6,525 nucleotides of DNA from Lentisphaeria bacterium (GCA_017504325.1 JAFVRL010000291.1:1-6525), one strand, 5' to 3'; positions 1 to 5,524 are shown, numbered from the stretch's first letter. The notes: generated by a model not told the origin, from the letters alone. Numbers and translations: made by a program.

Positions 1-49
1 GCATACCGGGTATATCGTCAGAGAATATATGTTCCATATTTTCTTTCAT
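1..49 (-). CDS. 5' end of the gene after the AddB-like nuclease, probably an AddA/UvrD-type helicase-nuclease (partial)
   Basis: Only the first 16 codons are inside the window (MKENMEHIFSDDIPGM), reading leftwards off the edge at position 1. The ATG (49-47) overlaps the TGA of the AddB-like gene (48-46) as ATGA. It is preceded by a strong ribosome binding site, AAGGAGG, nine bases away, so this is a real translation start. The protein fragment is too short to carry any family motif. The suggestion of AddA rests only on context: AddB-type nucleases are normally followed by the UvrD-like AddA subunit, and a 4-bp overlap fits two subunits of one complex. A second in-frame ATG at codon 5 is a less likely start because its spacing from the ribosome binding site is too long. 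The start is well supported; the identity is an inference. Confidence 0.55.
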   Translation of the reverse strand, partial: MKENMEHIFSDDIPGM

Positions 50-2991
50 TCTTTTTCCCCTCCTTCATTTTTTCCGGGCACAGCAGGATTTTTTTCCTTC
101 TTTTTTTCCATTTCCTTTGAAAAAGTACAAAGATCTCTGAATTCAGGATCAAACATCACATCCGGAAATTTTACGCCCCGCAATACACTGGATGGCATTT
201 TCCGGAAAAGATCGGCATAATCGTCATATTTTATTTTTTTGTCCGGATCGCCTCTGAAAAGTTTTTCTTTCATTTCATTCAGTTCCCCGGCTATTTGCCA
301 TACTTTTTCCTCTGCCTGACCCAGAATGGTATCCATATCCTCCCAGATTATGATATCTGTAGAAGTGACTGCCTTGGGTAAATTGAAATAGCCGCACTTT
401 ATTTGCATATTTTCCAGATCCAGAAACGGATATTTTTTTGTGAAGAACGGATCTTTTCTCAAAAGAATGGCATATAAGGGCAGCTGCAGAGAGATAAATT
501 CTTTTTCTGCCTTTCCCTTGCAATGGGCATCCTCCGGCTTCAGTGCCTTATTGGAGGTCTTGAAATCCAGTACCTGCAGTATTTTCTTATCTCTGGAGAC
601 CGCAATGCGGTCGATCCTTCCGGCTATATCCAGTCCGGCAAAATGGATCACGCCTTCCCCGCCTTCCTCTTCTCTGCCCCCCAGAGTATATTCCTGACAC
701 AATAAAGAATACTCTTTCTCATTTTGAAGCAGGACGGGTGCGGCAGCATAAAGCCTCTGTAAAATAAGATCTTTCTGCAGATCCACAAGGAAAGGAAGTT
801 TTTCGCCGTAATTTCTGTAAAGATACTTTTCCAGGATCTCTTTCATCTTTTCCTGCAGGGGATATATTTCTTTATATCCACCCGGCGGCAATGATTCAAA
901 AACATGGTGACAGGCGTTACCGAATGCAAGGTCGTCCAGCTCTCTGGAAGAGTAATCCTCCACATCCATGTGCATGATATGTTTCAGGAAAAAGTACAGC
1001 GGGCTTTCCAGATAGGTGGCAAATGAGGTGACAGAGATCCGGATATTTTCCAGTTTGTTCAGATATTTTTCCACCGGAATACGGAAATAAAAGTTGTTGT
1101 CTGAAGAAATTTCTTCCCGTTTCCGTTCCGGCATGGGAACCGGGGCTGAAAAAAGAAGTCCGGCTTTGGAAAGCATACTTTCCATCTTCCCGCGGAAAAG
1201 AAATTGTGAAAACCGTACCGGTGTTCCGTCTGCGGAAAATTTAGAGGCGAAAAATCTCACTTTCCCCCCTTTATTTCTTCTGCGGACAATGCTTTCATAA
1301 AGGTAAAAGGCATCTCTTGCCGCTCTGTGGGCATTGCCGGGCAATCCCAGAGCCAGACGCTGGGAATCATTGATAAAGGGGTTCGGTTCGATCCTTTCCG
1401 GGACGAGACCTTCACTCATTCCGCAGATCAGCAGTTCCGGTGCTTCCAGATTGGGCAGTTCCAGGAAACCGTGGATCTCCACTCTGTCTCTGGAAAGTTC
1501 ACCGTATAAAACATCCGATTGCATCATATTTTCCAGAAGAGAATAAAATTCTTCCGGAGAAAGGTCTTTCAATATGCTGCTGGAAACACATTTTTTCAAA
1601 AAGTTTTCCAGATGGACTGCCTGTGCTTCAAAAGAGATATTCTGTGTGTCTTTTCTGTCAAAGGCAATACTGTATATTTCTGTCAGGACTTCTGCAAGGT
1701 TTTCGGCAAGAACGCCTTTTGCAGTGAGTTTTTCCCGGATCTGTATGGCTTTTTCCAGAACTCTTTTCATATTTTCATTTGCAAAGGCAGTTGCAGAAGG
1801 GAGATCATCCGGCAGATGATCCAGCATAAGAGTATCCAATGCTGCCAGAAGGTCATTGCCTTTGACAGAGGAAACTGAACTGCTGTAAAGCAGAAAATCC
1901 TCATGCCGGATCAATGCCCGGAAAGATTCCATGCCGCCCTCCCGGAGAAATCCGGTCAGAAGCCGCAGAAGTTTTCCCACTCTTGTTTTTCCGAAGAATG
2001 TGCCGGCGGGATCATAGATCTGGATATTTTTTCCGCCGAATTTCTGCAATTCTTCTCTAAAACCGGACATAAGGGAGGCATCCGCACAGGCAATGGCGCA
2101 ATGATTATTTTCCATATATCCTTTTCTGCCTGCGACTGCAACAGCAAGTTTTGCCAGATCAGAGGCTTTTTCCGTGTGGAAAAATGTTTCTTCATCTTTT
2201 CCCTGTTCAAAAGCAATATTTTCCCATTTTTCCGGCACAGGATTGCCCCATTCATCAAAATATTCCTCCATGGAAGAATGTGCCTGTATCCAGATTTCCA
2301 CTTCTCCTGAATCTGCAAAATTTTCCAGTCGCGCCTGTACGGCAGGCAGAAGACCGGGTACACCGCAGACAATGATTTTTCTGATCCCGGCAAAACCGTT
2401 TCCGCTGTTGGCAAAAACCTCCTCTTTGGTTTGGGGCATGGTGAAATGCAAAAGGGAAAACCGGTCAATAAGTCCATAGGAGGCAAGTCTATCATTACAG
2501 AGTTTTTCCAGTTCCCGTATCTCTTTTCTGCGTTCCGCATCTATTGCCGGAGTTCTGGCAATGGCATCCTCCAGCGTGATTCCGCCAAGACTCAATTCCT
2601 TCAGAAAATTCCCCAGCATTCTGCCCAGATAAAAACATTCAGAAAAGGATGGGCGCTTGTCCCCGGTAAAAAGAGCGGGATATTTTCTGTGATCGCAGGA
2701 GGCAAGCACTCTTGCCCGGATGATGGCAGATTCCTCTTCTGTTGCCGCCTTTGTCAGATCCCTGTCTTTTTCCAGAAATCTGCCCTGTGTCATTACTTCC
2801 GGTGGAAAAAGTCCCTCCGGTACATTCTGGGCAAGATGTCTGTAAAATTCCCGTACAGCAAAACTGCCGGGCAGGATCAGTAAGGTAGAGCTGTAATCCT
2901 GTCCGGATACAGCTTTTTCCTCTTCAAGAAGCTTTTTTGCCGCAAGAAAAGGCAGTGCGCCTTCAAAACCTAAAAATACCTGTTTTTTCAT
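46..2991 (-). CDS. AddB/RecB-like PD-(D/E)XK exonuclease subunit
   Basis: This 981-residue protein is likely the nuclease subunit of a two-subunit helicase-nuclease that resects double-strand DNA ends for RecA-dependent repair in the cytoplasm. The N-terminal part resembles a degenerate helicase: the place expected for Walker A (about residues 7-20) has no GKT/GKS. Residues 507-560 carry the usual AddB-type block (GFLELP, then GMSEGLVP, then NDSQRLALGLP). The C-terminal nuclease shows GNACHHVFE (691-699), GRIDR (791-795, Asp794), VLDFKT (807-812, Asp809 and Lys811) and the QLPLY motif with Gln836. This order is that of RecB-family PD-(D/E)XK nucleases. The cysteine usual in the AddB CPF/CPY motif is serine here (ESPLY, 662-666), and no C-terminal cysteine cluster is visible, so an iron-sulfur staple is probably absent. 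The ATG at 2991 has no good ribosome binding site and overlaps the stop of an upstream frame as ATGA, suggesting coupling. The nuclease assignment is firm; the AddB assignment is likely. Confidence 0.9.
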   Translation of the reverse strand: MKKQVFLGFEGALPFLAAKKLLEEEKAVSGQDYSSTLLILPGSFAVREFYRHLAQNVPEGLFPPEVMTQGRFLEKDRDLTKAATEEESAIIRARVLASCDHRKYPALFTGDKRPSFSECFYLGRMLGNFLKELSLGGITLEDAIARTPAIDAERRKEIRELEKLCNDRLASYGLIDRFSLLHFTMPQTKEEVFANSGNGFAGIRKIIVCGVPGLLPAVQARLENFADSGEVEIWIQAHSSMEEYFDEWGNPVPEKWENIAFEQGKDEETFFHTEKASDLAKLAVAVAGRKGYMENNHCAIACADASLMSGFREELQKFGGKNIQIYDPAGTFFGKTRVGKLLRLLTGFLREGGMESFRALIRHEDFLLYSSSVSSVKGNDLLAALDTLMLDHLPDDLPSATAFANENMKRVLEKAIQIREKLTAKGVLAENLAEVLTEIYSIAFDRKDTQNISFEAQAVHLENFLKKCVSSSILKDLSPEEFYSLLENMMQSDVLYGELSRDRVEIHGFLELPNLEAPELLICGMSEGLVPERIEPNPFINDSQRLALGLPGNAHRAARDAFYLYESIVRRRNKGGKVRFFASKFSADGTPVRFSQFLFRGKMESMLSKAGLLFSAPVPMPERKREEISSDNNFYFRIPVEKYLNKLENIRISVTSFATYLESPLYFFLKHIMHMDVEDYSSRELDDLAFGNACHHVFESLPPGGYKEIYPLQEKMKEILEKYLYRNYGEKLPFLVDLQKDLILQRLYAAAPVLLQNEKEYSLLCQEYTLGGREEEGGEGVIHFAGLDIAGRIDRIAVSRDKKILQVLDFKTSNKALKPEDAHCKGKAEKEFISLQLPLYAILLRKDPFFTKKYPFLDLENMQIKCGYFNLPKAVTSTDIIIWEDMDTILGQAEEKVWQIAGELNEMKEKLFRGDPDKKIKYDDYADLFRKMPSSVLRGVKFPDVMFDPEFRDLCTFSKEMEKKKEKNPAVPGKNEGGEKE
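59..65 (-). promoter_or_regulatory. Strong ribosome binding site for the gene leaving at the left edge
   Basis: On the minus strand the bases read AAGGAGG, followed by nine bases and then the ATG at 49. It lies inside the last codons of the AddB-like gene. Because the AddB-like gene itself has no comparable site, this match is the clearest Shine-Dalgarno sequence in the operon. It fixes the start of the downstream gene. Confidence 0.75.
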
Positions 2992-3194
2992 AAAAATCGT
3001 ACTCTTTGCACTTGTTGCTGTATTTGTTGACCAGAGGATTGGGAATATGAGGATATCTTTGTTGCAAACAGTATAATCCGGTTTGAGTTCCCTGTTGAGT
3101 TTTTTGACAGAAGGACAACATTCAATACATATCCGGATGAAAAAATACTGAAGAGATCACTTTCAAACATGATACTTATTTCTTTATCTTTCAT
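2988..3194 (-). CDS. Possible small upstream open frame coupled to the AddB-like gene (doubtful)
   Basis: This is a 68-codon frame beginning MKDKEISIMF and ending RVRFL. The chosen ATG (3194-3192) has GGAG six bases upstream (3201-3204). An earlier in-frame ATG at 3218 would add eight residues but has no ribosome binding site. The TGA at 2990-2988 overlaps the ATG of the AddB-like gene as ATGA, the same junction as between that gene and its downstream neighbour. The AddB-like gene has no clear binding site of its own, so a translated leader frame would explain how it is started. Against this, the protein resembles no family I recognise, has no visible domain or membrane segment, and a frame this short can be open by chance. 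It could be a coupling leader peptide, a small protein, or nothing. Confidence 0.3.
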   Translation of the reverse strand: MKDKEISIMFESDLFSIFSSGYVLNVVLLSKNSTGNSNRIILFATKISSYSQSSGQQIQQQVQRVRFL

Positions 3195-3458
3195 CAGAAA
3201 CTCCATTGAACAAGTCATTTATCGGGGGCTTGCAGTATCTGTAAAACTTTTTTACACCTTTTTGAATACAAAATAAAGGTAAAGTCCACCGGAAAAAGCC
3301 CTGATACCCCATCTGCCGGGTAATATAGCATAAGTAAAACAAAATACAATACGCAAAGATTGAAAAGCATCTCAATGCTGAAGAAAACATTATTGTGAAG
3401 ACAGGAAAGAGTAACGCAGTTGAAAAAATCCGCTTGAATGTACCGGTCCATCGGAAAT

Positions 3459-3534
3459 TGGCATTCCCAACGGGATTCGAACCCGTGTTACCAGGATGAA
3501 AACCTGGTGTCCTAGGCCTCTAGACGATAGGAAC
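3459..3534 (-). tRNA. tRNA-Glu (anticodon UUC), second in transcription order
   Basis: The minus strand gives a complete 76-base cloverleaf including an encoded CCA (3461-3459). The acceptor stem begins GTTCCTA and closes with TGGGAAT, with G1-U72 and U6-G67 wobbles. The D arm is GTCTAGAGGCCTAGGAC. The anticodon stem CCAGG/CCTGG encloses the loop TTTTCAT, with anticodon TTC at 3500-3498. The T arm is ACGGG/CCCGT around TTCGAAT, and the discriminator base is G. The D-arm layout and loops closely match the standard bacterial tRNA-Glu. It is identical to the copy at 3549-3624, from which it is separated by 14 bases, so both are probably cut from one precursor. No strong terminator is visible downstream; a 4-bp TCCG/CGGA stem followed by T6 near 3425-3452 is at best weak. 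Confidence 0.97.
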
Positions 3535-3548
3535 AAAAACAGTAAAGA

Positions 3549-3624
3549 TGGCATTCCCAACGGGATTCGAACCCGTGTTACCAGGATGAAAACCTGGTGT
3601 CCTAGGCCTCTAGACGATAGGAAC
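3549..3624 (-). tRNA. tRNA-Glu (anticodon UUC), first in transcription order
   Basis: Base for base this is the same as the copy at 3459-3534, including the encoded CCA (3551-3549), with anticodon TTC at 3590-3588. Identity stops exactly at the mature ends: the flanking bases on both sides differ between the two copies. This copy lies just downstream of a good promoter, with the predicted transcription start about a dozen bases before its 5' end. It decodes GAA, and GAG by wobble. Two adjacent identical copies suggest selection for gene dosage or a recent duplication kept identical by gene conversion. Confidence 0.97.
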
Positions 3625-3643
3625 TGATCATTACAGTGCCTTT

Positions 3644-3671
3644 AATATACATGTCAATAATCAAAAGTCAA
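3644..3671 (-). promoter_or_regulatory. Sigma-70-type promoter of the tRNA-Glu pair
   Basis: On the minus strand TTGACT (3671-3666) and TATATT (3649-3644) are separated by 16 bases. The start would fall near 3637, giving a leader of about 12 bases before the first tRNA. The bases after the -10 box (AAAGGCACTG) include a GGC stretch, a G/C-containing discriminator as is common at stable-RNA promoters under growth-rate control. The boxes are seen directly; the growth-rate control is inference. Confidence 0.6.
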
Positions 3672-3973
3672 GCAGAAAATAAAAAAAACTTGAATATTTT
3701 TGATTTTTCTGAACGATCAACCTGTAAAAAATGCAGGAAAAAGGTGGTTTGCCTGGTGCATCGTGAACAGGTAAATAACCCATAGACCAAATACCTTGCG
3801 GTCCCTTACGGAGAAGGTGAGCGATCAAGTCTGACAAAAGCTCCTATTGAAATCCGGATCTGTTTAAGAATAAATCAATACGGCAATATACCAAATTTAC
3901 AAAATTACGGGATGACTGTATATTTTTTGAAAATATTGAAAATGATCTTTACAGTTATTAAAAAGCACTTGTA
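3672..3973. other. Intergenic stretch without a gene; weak stem-loops only
   Basis: I see no credible coding frame on either strand. Two possible stem-loops stand out. GGTTTGCCTG (3746-3755) can pair with CAGGTA (3768-3773) plus AACC (3777-3780), leaving a 3-base bulge and a 12-base loop. ACCTT (3793-3797) can pair with AAGGT (3814-3818), with TCC/GGA inside. The word CGATCAA occurs at 3714-3720 and again at 3822-3828. There is no clear promoter or terminator, so these may be chance. Confidence 0.4.
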
Positions 3974-4004
3974 ATATCACAAAAGGATTTTTTATATCAC
4001 AAAA
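3974..4004 (+). repeat. Direct repeat ATATCACAAAA, two copies 20 bp apart, upstream of the ThuA-like gene
   Basis: The 11-base word ATATCACAAAA occurs at 3974-3984 and 3994-4004. Start to start the spacing is 20 bp, close to two helical turns, so both would face the same side of the DNA. The second copy ends 17 bp before the -35 box of the predicted promoter. This arrangement is typical of activator half-sites, for example of the AraC family, but no regulator gene is present in the window. The repeat is certain; its role is inference. Confidence 0.5.
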
Positions 4005-4021
4005 TGTAATGAAATGCAGAT

Positions 4022-4050
4022 TTGTTTTTTCTGTTTATACGAAGTATAGT
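4022..4050 (+). promoter_or_regulatory. Predicted promoter of the ThuA-like gene
   Basis: TTGTTT (4022-4027) and TATAGT (4045-4050) are separated by exactly 17 bases. The start would be near 4057, leaving a leader of just under 60 bases before the ATG at 4115. The weak -35 box fits a promoter that needs an activator. A 13-bp palindrome overlaps the spacer and -10 box, and a direct repeat lies upstream. Confidence 0.55.
4036..4048. promoter_or_regulatory. Operator-like palindrome TATACGAAGTATA on the -10 region
   Basis: TATAC and GTATA form perfect 5-bp arms around GAA. The palindrome covers the last bases of the promoter spacer and the first four bases of the -10 box, so a bound repressor would block RNA polymerase. 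A further ATAC at 4052-4055 could pair with GTAT at 4044-4047. Short AT-rich palindromes also arise by chance, and part of this one is dictated by the -10 sequence. Confidence 0.35.
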
Positions 4051-4114
4051 AATACAGAATAATAAAACAGATAAAAAAAGAACTGTTTGCCGATTTGAAA
4101 CAAAGGAGCTGAAT

Positions 4115-4894
4115 ATGAAAAAGATCAGAGTAACCATCTGGAATGAATTCCGCCATGAAACAAAAAATGAATCTATTGCCGCTATTTATCCGGAAGGGAT
4201 CCACGGGGCGATTGCAAAAGGGATTGCCGCGGAGGATCTTGAGATCCGTTGTGCCACTCTTGATGAACCCGAACATGGTCTTACTGATGATGTTATCGCC
4301 AATACGGATGTTCTGATCTGGTGGGGGCATTGCGCCCATGGGGAAGTCAGAGACGATATTGTGGCAAAAGTCCATAAGAGAGTATTGGAGGGGATGGGAC
4401 TTATCGTGCTTCATTCCGGACATTTTTCCAAGATCTTTAAAGCTGTGACCGGCTGCAGCTGTTCCCTCAAATGGAGAGAGGAAGGTGAACGGGAAAGACT
4501 CTGGAACATAGCTCCCGCCCATCCCATTACCCGGGGTATCGGAGAGTATTTTGAAATTCCCCATGAAGAGATGTACGGTGAAAGATTTGATATTCCCAAA
4601 GACAGTGAGATCCTTTTCATCAGTCATTTTGAAGGCGGAAATGTTTTCCGCAGCGGAGTCACTCTTGAAAGAGGATATGGAAAAGTCTTTTATTTCCAGC
4701 CGGGACATGAAACTTATCCCATCTATTATCAGAAAGAGATCCTTCAGATCATCGGCAATGCGATCCGCTGGGCGGCTCCCGTATTTTTCCGGGAGATGAC
4801 AGCCCCCAATACTCCTGCCATTGATGAGATCAAGTCTGTGTATGAAGGTCCCAAAGCCGGTATCGTTCAGAATGTGGACGGGTCAAATAAATAA
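4115..4894 (+). CDS. ThuA-like domain protein (trehalose utilization ThuA family)
   Basis: This 259-residue protein has no signal peptide or membrane segment, so it is probably cytoplasmic. It has the class I glutamine amidotransferase-like fold of the ThuA family. Recognisable blocks are NEFRHE (10-15), the strand and loop VLIWWGHCAHGEV (66-78), LIVLHSGHFSK (96-106), HPITRGI (136-142), HEEMYGE (150-156) and GKVFYFQPGHETYP (189-202). ThuA was named from sugar uptake and catabolism loci, where it usually sits beside a Gfo/Idh/MocA-type dehydrogenase; the exact reaction here cannot be read from sequence. No dehydrogenase or transporter lies next to it, so it appears monocistronic. The ATG at 4115 is chosen because AGGAG lies six bases upstream and the family motif NEFRHE follows at the normal distance. 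The frame stays open upstream to 4022, but that part overlaps the promoter. Family assignment is secure; the substrate is unknown. Confidence 0.92.
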   Translation: MKKIRVTIWNEFRHETKNESIAAIYPEGIHGAIAKGIAAEDLEIRCATLDEPEHGLTDDVIANTDVLIWWGHCAHGEVRDDIVAKVHKRVLEGMGLIVLHSGHFSKIFKAVTGCSCSLKWREEGERERLWNIAPAHPITRGIGEYFEIPHEEMYGERFDIPKDSEILFISHFEGGNVFRSGVTLERGYGKVFYFQPGHETYPIYYQKEILQIIGNAIRWAAPVFFREMTAPNTPAIDEIKSVYEGPKAGIVQNVDGSNK

Positions 4895-4910
4895 GCTGAA
4901 AACAGCTTTT
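4893..4910 (+). terminator. Possible short terminator overlapping the ThuA-like stop codon
   Basis: AAGCTG (4893-4898) and CAGCTT (4903-4908) form a 6-bp hairpin with an AAAA loop. It ends in only four T's before a C and begins inside the TAA stop. The stem is short and the T tract poor, so termination would be leaky. The larger hairpin at 5119-5163 may be the effective end of the transcript. Confidence 0.35.
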
Positions 4911-4969
4911 CAGGAAGGCGGGCGATAGTGCCCATAAAATTACGAACGGATATGTCCGGTAATAAGTGC

Positions 4970-4998
4970 TTGTATATAAAACAAAATGAAAGTATAAA
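4970..4998 (+). promoter_or_regulatory. Promoter-like site ahead of the candidate structured RNA
   Basis: TTGTAT (4970-4975) and TATAAA (4993-4998) are exactly 17 bases apart on the plus strand. The predicted start near 5005 falls inside the G8 tract (5003-5010). No coding frame follows, so if active it would drive a non-coding transcript through 5042-5177. The surroundings are AT-rich, so a chance match is possible. Confidence 0.4.
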
Positions 4999-5004
4999 AA
5001 AAGG

Positions 5005-5177
5005 GGGGGGCAGAAACCCGATAGACTTTTTTCTATTGTTACCGGTATAAAAGATAAAAAAGTTTGTAACATCTTCTGATAAATCAGAGTTCCTCAAACA
5101 TACTTTTTGAAGAATATGACTGTAAGGGCAAAAGGCTCTGAAAGAGCCTTTTGTGCCTTCAGTACTGTTTATACCGG
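5005..5177 (+). ncRNA. Candidate structured RNA, family not recognised
   Basis: Downstream of a promoter-like site, the plus strand can fold into a closed multi-helix structure. CCGGTATAAA (5042-5051) is fully complementary to TTTATACCGG (5168-5177) and would close the structure. Inside it, AAAAAGT (5057-5063) pairs with ACTTTTT (5102-5108), and TTG (5064-5066) with CAA (5095-5097). These enclose a TCTGA/TCAGA hairpin (5075-5088) with a TAAA loop. The second arm is the 20-bp hairpin at 5119-5163. Before the closing helix, CGATAGA can pair with TCTATTG around 5019-5037. I recognise no riboswitch, 6S, tmRNA, SRP or RNase P signature. Some pairs are A-T runs that arise easily in AT-rich DNA. The hairpin could simply be a terminator, and the 10-bp outer repeat could belong to an inserted element. 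The complementarity is seen directly; the existence of a transcript is inference. Confidence 0.3.
5119..5163 (+). terminator. Long GC-cored hairpin with AAAA/TTTT flanks, terminator-like in both directions
   Basis: The core AAAAGGCTCT (5130-5139) pairs fully with AGAGCCTTTT (5143-5152) across a GAA loop. The stem continues with C-G, a G-U pair, AAGG/CCTT (5124-5127 with 5156-5159) and ACTG/CAGT (5119-5122 with 5160-5163). There are single-base bulges at T5123 and G5155, for about 20 pairs in total. The A and T runs flanking the core give a terminator shape on either strand. The T run is only four long and is itself paired, so this may instead be an RNA structural element. It would stop read-through from the ThuA-like gene. 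Confidence 0.5.
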
Positions 5178-5222
5178 ATATTGAAACTCATCCGGAATAA
5201 TTTAATAATTTATATCTTCTCC

Positions 5223-5263
5223 AAAAAAGGGACTGCCACAAAATATTTTCTTTTGCAACCCCC
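5223..5263 (-). terminator. Minus-strand terminator-like hairpin, alternatively an insertion sequence end
   Basis: Reading the minus strand, GGGTTGC (5261-5255) pairs with GCAGTCCC (5235-5229 and one bulged base), followed directly by six T's (5228-5223). An inner CAAAA/TTTTG pairing (5255-5251 with 5243-5239) is also possible. It lies 53 bases beyond the stop of the open frame at 5317-5487, where a terminator of that gene would be expected. The outer bases GGGACTGCCACAAAA also look like a transposon terminal repeat, but no matching second end was found. Only the hairpin is directly supported. Confidence 0.4.
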
Positions 5264-5316
5264 TCTTTAATTTTCAAACATATAGCACTTTGGGTTCTTA
5301 TTAAAGCATATCTGCC

Positions 5317-5487
5317 TTAAAAAAAGTTGAACCGGCATCTTTCCGGAGGGTACAAAAATTTCTTTTCCATCAAAAACAGGTGCTCAATGACACTTTTTTG
5401 ACATATTCCTTCAAGTTGTAAACGCTGAATGTGTCTCAGTGTATAATGAGCAACGATCTCACTATAAACTTGGAAATAAACACCAGT
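5317..5487 (-). pseudogene. Startless open frame, possible 3' remnant of a gene (perhaps a transposase)
   Basis: On the minus strand a frame runs 56 codons from just after a TGA (5490-5488) to a TAA (5319-5317). It includes stretches such as AHYTLRHIQRLQLEGI and KSVIEHLFLMEKK and has no start codon with a ribosome binding site near its upstream end. The mix of charged and hydrophobic residues looks protein-like. The position, ending shortly before a minus-strand terminator-like hairpin, fits the 3' end of a decayed gene. Transposase C-termini can look like this, and degenerate insertion sequences are common beside acquired genes, but I cannot name a family. In AT-rich DNA a frame this short can also be random. 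Confidence 0.22.
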
Positions 5488-5524
5488 TCAATGTGAAGAT
5501 GATTTTTTTGAGAATTTATAAAAA

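Noticed and set aside
1956..2540. A 194-codon minus-strand frame inside the AddB-like gene
   Set aside because: It is an alternative frame of a gene with clear catalytic motifs and has no independent start signal or recognisable domain.
46..2991. Frequent recurrence of TTTTCCAG and TCCGGA words
   Set aside because: They follow from repeated Leu-Glu-Lys and similar codon choices in the AddB-like gene, not from a repeat array. No regular spacing is seen and no CRISPR is present.
3240..3262. GTAAAA-CTT-TTTTAC hairpin followed by TTTTT
   Set aside because: The stem is almost all A-T and lies upstream of the AddB operon, with no plus-strand gene to terminate. It is too weak to call.
3215..3451. 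Minus-strand frame with a hydrophobic stretch, between the tRNA genes and the AddB operon
   Set aside because: No ribosome binding site; its start abuts the 3' end of the tRNA-Glu gene, and the hydrophobic stretch comes from AT-rich DNA.
4036..4048. Resemblance to a loxP arm (TATACGAAGT)
   Set aside because: Only one arm-like half with a different end is present, with no 8-bp spacer and opposite arm. It is better explained as a promoter palindrome.
3992..4708. A 238-codon minus-strand open frame
   Set aside because: It lies antisense to the ThuA-like gene, which has family motifs, promoter and ribosome binding site. The antisense protein shows no recognisable motif, and no binding site precedes it.
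5398..5447. Perfect TTGACA (5398-5403) and perfect TATAAT (5442-5447)
   Set aside because: The spacing is 38 bases, far beyond the working 16-18. The nearest other -35-like word to the TATAAT is 20 bases away, so a promoter is not supported.
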